Assembly: GCF_000231405.2 (NCBI RefSeq)
Contig: NZ_CP007032.1
Location: 1,178,001-1,242,000 of the forward strand
Length of the DNA stretch: 64,000 nt
Direction: 5' to 3'
Origin: Desulfitobacterium metallireducens DSM 15288
GTDB taxonomy: Bacteria > Bacillota > Desulfitobacteriia > Desulfitobacteriales > Desulfitobacteriaceae
The notes beneath the pieces were generated by a model that saw nothing but the letters and a program-made list of their open reading frames with translations, did not search any database and had not been told where the DNA came from. The first letter of the stretch is position 1. Every line of letters starts with the position of its first letter. Positions 60,044 to 64,000 of this stretch are shown here, piece after piece. The position numbers were made by a program, and so were the translations under genes.

Positions 60044-60370
60044 ATGGTTGGTATTACAGAAATCGCAGCCCAGAAGGTGAAAGAGGTTATTGCAAGTCAG
60101 AATAAAGATAATTCCTACTTGCGTCTCTATGTCGCTGGCTTTGGCTGAGGAGGGCCGAATTTCGGCATGACTCTGGATGAGTCAAAGAATGAAAATGATA
60201 TTGTAGATGAAGGTTTTGGAGTCACGATCCTTACTGAGGATAAACTGACAGAATATCTTGAAGGTGCAGTTATCGATTATGTAGAGTCTCAGTATGGTGG
60301 TGGGTTCGAAATCAAAACGAATAATCCTGGTGGTGGCTGTGATTCGGGTTGCAGCAGTTGCGGGAGTTAA
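60044..60370 (+). CDS. HesB-like selenoprotein (IscA/HesB superfamily)
   Basis: The frame from ATG 60044 runs through an in-frame TGA at 60146-60148 to a TAA at 60368-60370, giving 108 residues. N-terminal ITEIAAQKVKEVIASQ and YLRLYVAGFG precede the TGA (residue 35), followed by GGPNFGMTLDES. In IscA/HesB proteins a cysteine stands at this point, so selenocysteine replaces the first cluster-binding cysteine. The C-terminus ends in a GGGCDSGCSSCGS cluster. HesB-like selenoproteins are known in some anaerobes. A short GCCGA/TCGGC hairpin starts 5 bases after the TGA. AAAGGAG lies upstream of the start. Confidence 0.9.
60149..60185 (+). promoter_or_regulatory. Candidate SECIS region of the HesB-like selenoprotein
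   Basis: The sequence right after the TGA folds into a GCCGA/TCGGC hairpin (about 60154-60166), with room to extend. Bacterial SECIS elements occur at this position. Confidence 0.55.
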
Positions 60371-60376
60371 TTCATT

Positions 60377-60412
60377 AAATAAAGAGCTTTTTAAGCTCTT
60401 TATTTATTTTGC
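60377..60412 (+). terminator. Intrinsic terminator of the HesB-like selenoprotein gene
   Basis: A perfect 13-bp stem (60377-60389 with 60393-60405) is followed by T-rich sequence. Confidence 0.85.
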
Positions 60413-60602
60413 TTATATGGTGTTTATATTAATCTTTTAGGGTATATCCGCAAATTTGGGGAATATTAGAGATTAGCAGATATTTAATCTTAGGTTAATA
60501 TTTCTAAACGTATCGTCATGATTGCATTCATTTTTAGAGATTCTCTTGAGTATGAATAGATAGAGGCCAGTTTTAAAGTTTCATATAACCATGTAAAATA
60601 GA

Positions 60603-60608
60603 TATAGT
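60603..60608 (+). promoter_or_regulatory. Candidate -10 box of the large non-coding RNA
   Basis: TATAGT (60603-60608) has TTCATA 17 bases upstream (60580-60585), a weak -35. It would start transcription near 60615, just before the GC-richer block. Confidence 0.4.
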
Positions 60609-60614
60609 ATTTAT

Positions 60615-61218
60615 TATTCCTTTGGGCAATGGTGCGTTATTCTAGTGCACGAAATGGCAATCGAAGGCGGGCCTAAGAATCCGCCGAGGGCATACCGATG
60701 AAGTTCCTGGTGGTGGCTTACGACGCCCAGTCGAGGGTTGCTGCTGGGAGTTAAGGTTCAGGGGGATCCGCAATGGCATGCGGGCGCTACCCTTAACCGT
60801 GGAGGCCTAAGTACGTGGTTCCTTTAGGGGTTACGGCTTGGGGTATGAACCTGCATTAGGAAGGAACTTAGTGCAGCGTAGCCTGCCTTGAGGTGGAAAA
60901 GTTGGGAAGGTGAGAGGGACTTGGACTATGTTGGCCGATATAGTTCAGTCTGCCGGAAATTCTTTTCTGCAAAAGAGGCTAGATTGTTAAGGAGTGTCAA
61001 GGAAAACTTCTAGAACGATAATCAGTGAGGATTGAAGTGCGGTCTCAGTGGCGATCAAGTTCTGAGTGCTGGTAACACCTCAGGTTAAGAGAAAAGGGAA
61101 ACCGCCTCAAGGGAAACCTGGGGATCTTAGCGGGAAAACCTACTTGACCTAAGCCGTAATATTTTTTCACTGATGTCCTAAAGCCCAAAGGCACACCTCT
61201 CTTATGAGAGGTGTTTTT
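60615..61218 (+). ncRNA. Large structured non-coding RNA candidate (about 600 nt; OLE-class possible)
   Basis: The block has no open reading frame of useful size, is clearly richer in G+C than its surroundings, and contains many short inverted pairs, for example GGCGG/CCGCC (about 60666-60684), GTTAAGG/CCTTAAC (about 60750-60800), a long pairing of CTAAGT-GTTCCTT with AAGGAAC-TTAG, and GACTATG/TATAGTTC. It is bounded by a promoter-like -10 box and by a terminator at 61193-61218. Length, host group and isolation from genes are compatible with OLE RNA of anaerobic Firmicutes. RNase P, tmRNA and group II intron signatures were looked for and not found. Confidence 0.65.
61193..61218 (+). terminator. 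Intrinsic terminator after the large RNA
   Basis: ACACCTCT (61193-61200) pairs with AGAGGTGT (61207-61214), followed by a T-run. Confidence 0.9.
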
Positions 61219-61296
61219 GGTTTTTAACTTTAAATTACCATAAATTAGATGGAGGAATTTAAGGCTCTTTATCGAATAATAATAAAATAATCAGTT

Positions 61297-61432
61297 CTGC
61301 TGAATTCTGTAGGGTTAGATCACTTGTGAGCTGAGACTACAGAGCGGGGGATTTCCTATGGGGTGAATCGCAAGTGATTGCGTAGGGCTTTACACCTTGA
61401 TGCCCGAATCCGTCAACTAACCTCGTAAGCAA
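61297..61432 (+). promoter_or_regulatory. Cyclic di-AMP riboswitch (ydaO-yuaA)
   Basis: The conserved blocks are present in order: CTGAATTCTGT near the 5' end, GCGGGGGATTTC, GGGGTGAATC, GTAGGGCTT, then GCCCGAATCCGTCA and CTAACCTCGTAAGC. This class normally lowers expression of cell-wall hydrolase and potassium-transport genes when c-di-AMP is high. It lies 20 bases before the ATG of an NlpC/P60 gene and no terminator separates them, so control may act on ribosome access. Confidence 0.95.
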
Positions 61433-61452
61433 AGAAAGGTGGATTCCGTTTA

Positions 61453-62187
61453 ATGATTTCATCCTCACGTAAAGTGTGGGTGGGCAGTATGACTTTGTCC
61501 AGCGTACTGCTATTCAGTAGTTTAATGGGTGCACATTACCCTGCCCAGGCTGCTGAACCTACGACTAGTTTGAAGACAATAGTATTATCATCAAACTCTG
61601 TGTCTGGATATTCAGCTTCAGCAACACGCAACAAAATAATTGCTTCAGCGGGAAAAACTCAGACTAAACAGGCTGAGCCTACTCCAAAAGTCCAAGTTGC
61701 CGTAGCTGAAGACAGGAAGGCAGAAGTTGCAAAGACTGAAACGAAGAAAGAAACTGCAAGTAAGCCAAAGCAAGTTGCAAGTGCAACTAAACAACAAACA
61801 CAAGTATCTCGGAGTAGCAGTACTGATTCTTCCAAATTGGTAAGTAACGCAATGAGCCTTATTGGTACCTCTTATGTATTTGGAGGAACAAGCCGGAGCG
61901 GTTTTGATTGTTCTGGTTATACCCAATATGTGTTTAAAGGGTCAGGAATAAGTTTGCCACGTACTTCTTACGCTCAATTTGGAGTAGGGTCTGCAGTTTC
62001 TCGCAATCAATTACAACCTGGAGACTTGGTGTTTTTCTCGACTTATGATCAGGGAGCTTCCCATGTTGGAATCTATGTCGGTGGAGGAAGTTTCGTTCAT
62101 GCCTCAAACAGTGGAGTTAGAACCACAAGTTTATCGGAGAGTTACTATGCTTCCCGTTATATGGGAGCAAGAAGAGTCACAAACTAG
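61453..62187 (+). CDS. Secreted NlpC/P60 cell-wall hydrolase
   Basis: A signal peptide (VWVGSMTLSSVLLFSSLMG, cut near AQAAEP) precedes a low-complexity Lys/Thr/Ala-rich linker (KTETKKETASKPKQVASATK). The C-terminal NlpC/P60 domain, about residues 130-244, has the catalytic cysteine in RSGFDCSGYTQYVF, the histidine in SHVGIYVGGG and the third residue in FVHASNSG. Such enzymes cut gamma-D-glutamyl-diaminopimelate bonds in peptidoglycan. No LysM or SH3 domain was seen. It is under a c-di-AMP riboswitch, matching the usual partner of this class. Confidence 0.96.
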   Translation: MISSSRKVWVGSMTLSSVLLFSSLMGAHYPAQAAEPTTSLKTIVLSSNSVSGYSASATRNKIIASAGKTQTKQAEPTPKVQVAVAEDRKAEVAKTETKKETASKPKQVASATKQQTQVSRSSSTDSSKLVSNAMSLIGTSYVFGGTSRSGFDCSGYTQYVFKGSGISLPRTSYAQFGVGSAVSRNQLQPGDLVFFSTYDQGASHVGIYVGGGSFVHASNSGVRTTSLSESYYASRYMGARRVTN

Positions 62188-62194
62188 TACAGAG

Positions 62195-62241
62195 GGCATA
62201 AAAAGAGAGTAGCAATTTTGCTACTCTCTTTTTATGCCTTT
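62195..62241. terminator. Long bidirectional terminator hairpin
   Basis: A perfect 21-bp stem (62195-62215 with 62218-62238) with internal A and T runs serves the NlpC/P60 gene on the plus strand and the Cys-rich gene on the minus strand. Confidence 0.9.
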
Positions 62242-62242
62242 C

Positions 62243-62404
62243 TCAAAGCTGACTGGGAAGCCAGGGAACTGGTTTATAGCCAGAGCACTCCCCACCGGGC
62301 TCGGCAGATGTTAAATTATGAATATAAAAGTCGGTTTTAGTGCACTGCTGGGTTCGCTTAAAATAGCACTCACGGCACAGTTCCACACGATAATTAAGAA
62401 TCAC
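62243..62404 (-). CDS. Cys-rich mini-protein, 53 aa, overlapping uvrC
   Basis: A GTG start at 62404, 9 bases behind AGGAGG on the minus strand, gives a 53-residue protein with CRECYFKRTQQC near the N-terminus and a later single cysteine in GGECSGYKPVPWLPS. The CxxC-x7-C pattern suggests a small zinc- or iron-binding unit. It overlaps the uvrC stop by 11 bases, implying translational coupling. No family was recognised. Confidence 0.6.
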   Translation of the reverse strand: MILNYRVELCRECYFKRTQQCTKTDFYIHNLTSAEPGGECSGYKPVPWLPSQL

Positions 62405-64000
62405 GTTTCTTTTCCTCCTGAAAGTGCTGATAGATGATTTCGGCAATCTGAGCGGGTAAGCCTGCTTTCTGGAGCTCTTCTAAACTGGCTGTACGAACCT
62501 TAGCCGTTGATTTAAAGTAGCGGAGAAGGGTTTGACGACGTTTGGGACCTACTCCAGGGATTCCATCTAATTCGGATAGGATCATATTTTTGGCGCGCTG
62601 TTGGCGATGGAAGGTAATCGCGAAACGGTGAACTTCATTTTGGATGCGCTCTAATAAATGAAAGGTAGGCGAATTCTTTTCAACTATAACAGGAAGTCCT
62701 TTTTCATTGAGCAAACCTGCTGTTTGGTGATGATCATTTTTTACCATACCCGCAATGGGGATATTTAACTGGAGGGAATGGAGAGCATCAAGAGCAGCAC
62801 TAATTTGTCCTTTACCTCCATCGAGTAGTATCAGGTCCGGGAGGTGTGAGTTTTCTTGTTTAAGGCGGTTATAGCGGCGGGTTATAACTTGGCGCATTGC
62901 TGCGGTATCGTCCATATTGGCCATCGGATAAATTTTAAACTTACGGTAGTTATGGCGATTGGGCTTACCGTCCAAAAACTGAACCATGCCAGCAACGGTG
63001 TTTGTACCCGCAGTATTTGAAATATCGAAGGATTCAATGATACGGGGAGCAGAAAGATTTAACGATTTCCCCAAATCATCTAAAGCTTGCAGGTTCTCTT
63101 CGATATGTCGCACCTCAAGTGTAATTTGGTCATGCAACGTTTTTTTAGCATTTTCCATCGCCATATGCACTAAGTCGCGTTTCTGTCCTTTTTGGGGAGC
63201 TAGGATCGGAAAGAGCCGAGATAAGAGCGTAATATCAATTGGCGGAACAAGGATTTCCTGAGGAAGGGTGATCTTGTCTGTGTAAAATTGAGCTACGAAG
63301 GAAATGAAAGCTTCTTCTGGGTTTTCAAAGAAAGGAAAAATAAAGTTGTCTCGGGATAACAACTTGCCTTGACGGAGGTAGAAGACTTGAATACAGATTT
63401 GATCTTTAGTGACAGAATAACCTAAGACATCCCGATCCACAAAATCGTTGAGGGTAATATTTTGTTTTTCACCGACTTTTCGCAAATCGGCGATTAAATC
63501 GCGATATTCTTTAGCCCTTTCAAATTCTAAGGCCTCTGCAGCATCCTGCATCTTCTGTTCGAGTTGAGTAATTATTTTATGCTGATCTCCTTTTAAAAAA
63601 GAGGTTACTTCTTTACGCATTTGTTCATAAGCACTAGATTGAATGTCTTCAATACACGGACCAAGACATTGATGAAGATGATAATAAAGACAAGGCTTGG
63701 ACGGAACATGACGACATTTGCGGAAGGGAAATAGTCGGTTTAGCAGACGAGAAGCTTCTTTAGCTGCAGTTGCATTGGGGTACGGCCCAAAGTATTTCCC
63801 GGATCCTTTTTTTACTTTTCGTGTCACCATAATTCGAGGGTGTAACTCTTCGGTTATAGCGATAAAGGGGTAAGATTTATCATCTCTTAAGAGAATATTA
63901 TATTTCGGATTATATTTTTTGATAAGATTACATTCAAGGACAAGGGCTTCAACTTCAGATTCCGTGAGAATTGTTTCAAAATCAGCGATTTGGCTGATCA
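62394..64000 (-). CDS. uvrC: UvrABC excinuclease subunit C (partial, 5' end outside window)
   Basis: UvrC makes the two incisions in nucleotide excision repair. The frame is open to the window edge on the minus strand. Visible are the end of the GIY-YIG domain (LIKKYNPKYNILLRDDKSYPF, then GSGKYFGPYPNA), the cysteine-containing CRHVPSKPCLYYHLHQCLGPC segment, the UVR motif (MQDAAEALEFERAKEYRDLI), the RNase H-like 5' endonuclease domain (ESFDISNTAGTNTVAGMV, LILLDGGKGQ), and the C-terminal helix-hairpin-helix (LDGIPGVGPKRRQTLLRYF). Only the first part of the protein is missing. Confidence 0.97.
   Translation of the reverse strand, partial: ISQIADFETILTESEVEALVLECNLIKKYNPKYNILLRDDKSYPFIAITEELHPRIMVTRKVKKGSGKYFGPYPNATAAKEASRLLNRLFPFRKCRHVPSKPCLYYHLHQCLGPCIEDIQSSAYEQMRKEVTSFLKGDQHKIITQLEQKMQDAAEALEFERAKEYRDLIADLRKVGEKQNITLNDFVDRDVLGYSVTKDQICIQVFYLRQGKLLSRDNFIFPFFENPEEAFISFVAQFYTDKITLPQEILVPPIDITLLSRLFPILAPQKGQKRDLVHMAMENAKKTLHDQITLEVRHIEENLQALDDLGKSLNLSAPRIIESFDISNTAGTNTVAGMVQFLDGKPNRHNYRKFKIYPMANMDDTAAMRQVITRRYNRLKQENSHLPDLILLDGGKGQISAALDALHSLQLNIPIAGMVKNDHHQTAGLLNEKGLPVIVEKNSPTFHLLERIQNEVHRFAITFHRQQRAKNMILSELDGIPGVGPKRRQTLLRYFKSTAKVRTASLEELQKAGLPAQIAEIIYQHFQEEKKRDS

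Noticed and set aside
60615-61218. RNase P RNA, tmRNA or a group II intron
   Set aside because: The universal RNase P blocks (GAGGAAAGTC, ACAGAA), the tmRNA tRNA-like ends and a group II domain V were looked for and not seen.

Overview
The window is chromosomal DNA of a low-GC, spore-forming, strictly anaerobic-looking member of the Firmicutes. The best inferred match is the Desulfosporosinus/Desulfitobacterium group (Peptococcaceae sensu lato). Evidence: spoVS with a sigma-H-type promoter, RNase Y and YmdB beside recA-recX, rubredoxin, a lactate-utilisation (Lut) operon with a fused LutB-LutA protein, a menaquinone methyltransferase, two selenoprotein genes with in-frame TGA codons, a T-box leader and a c-di-AMP riboswitch. 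No prophage, insertion sequence or CRISPR array was found. Gene density is high and both ends of the window cut through genes (a DEAD-box helicase on the left, uvrC on the right).

Layout. 1-7 kb: helicase tail, TerC-family protein, SOS-controlled recA-recX, rny, an unknown gene, ymdB, spoVS. 7-19 kb: renal-type dipeptidase, PHP phosphoesterase, DapL-like aminotransferase, coiled-coil protein, HD protein, guaB, a TetR regulator, uppP, P1-type peptidase, a GNAT enzyme and several lineage-specific unknowns. 19.9-20.1 kb: tRNA-Ala(CGC). 20.3-28.4 kb: a carbon-metabolism island. It holds a two-subunit acyl-CoA ligase whose subunit genes are separated by a small ferredoxin-like gene, a CitE/malyl-CoA-lyase-like enzyme, malic enzyme, then lutC and a lutB-lutA fusion behind a palindromic GntR/FadR-type operator. 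28.5-37.5 kb: HAD phosphatase, RidA, rubredoxin, a Ski2-like helicase, Crp/Fnr regulator, ComFB, a selenocysteine-containing disulfide oxidoreductase, a GH18 hydrolase and a zinc-ribbon protein. 37.6-40.3 kb: feoA-feoB-feoC behind two Fur boxes. 40.4-48.8 kb: menG, thioesterase, YigZ, permease, a membrane protein with sixteen near-identical 18-bp repeats, PRC-barrel protein, VanW protein, HD-GYP protein, nth. 49-60 kb: FAH-family enzyme, GIY-YIG, tautomerase, nucleoside kinase, thrC, pheA with a T-box leader, CYTH, pepF, Mrp, ahcY. 60-64 kb: a HesB-like selenoprotein, a roughly 600-nt gene-free block that looks like a large structured RNA (OLE-class is the leading guess), a c-di-AMP riboswitch in front of an NlpC/P60 hydrolase, a Cys-rich mini-protein and uvrC.

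How they fit together. The 20-28 kb island could interconvert lactate/pyruvate, malate and a malyl-CoA-type thioester, giving acetyl-CoA plus a 2-oxoacid, with a dedicated iron-sulfur protein built into the CoA-ligase operon. That arrangement is the most unusual metabolic feature here. Independent regulatory features include the SOS box, two Fur boxes, the T-box, the c-di-AMP switch, a hairpin that buries a ribosome binding site, and a family of dispersed terminator-like inverted repeats. All functional names come from reading translated sequence and recognising motifs; no database search was run.
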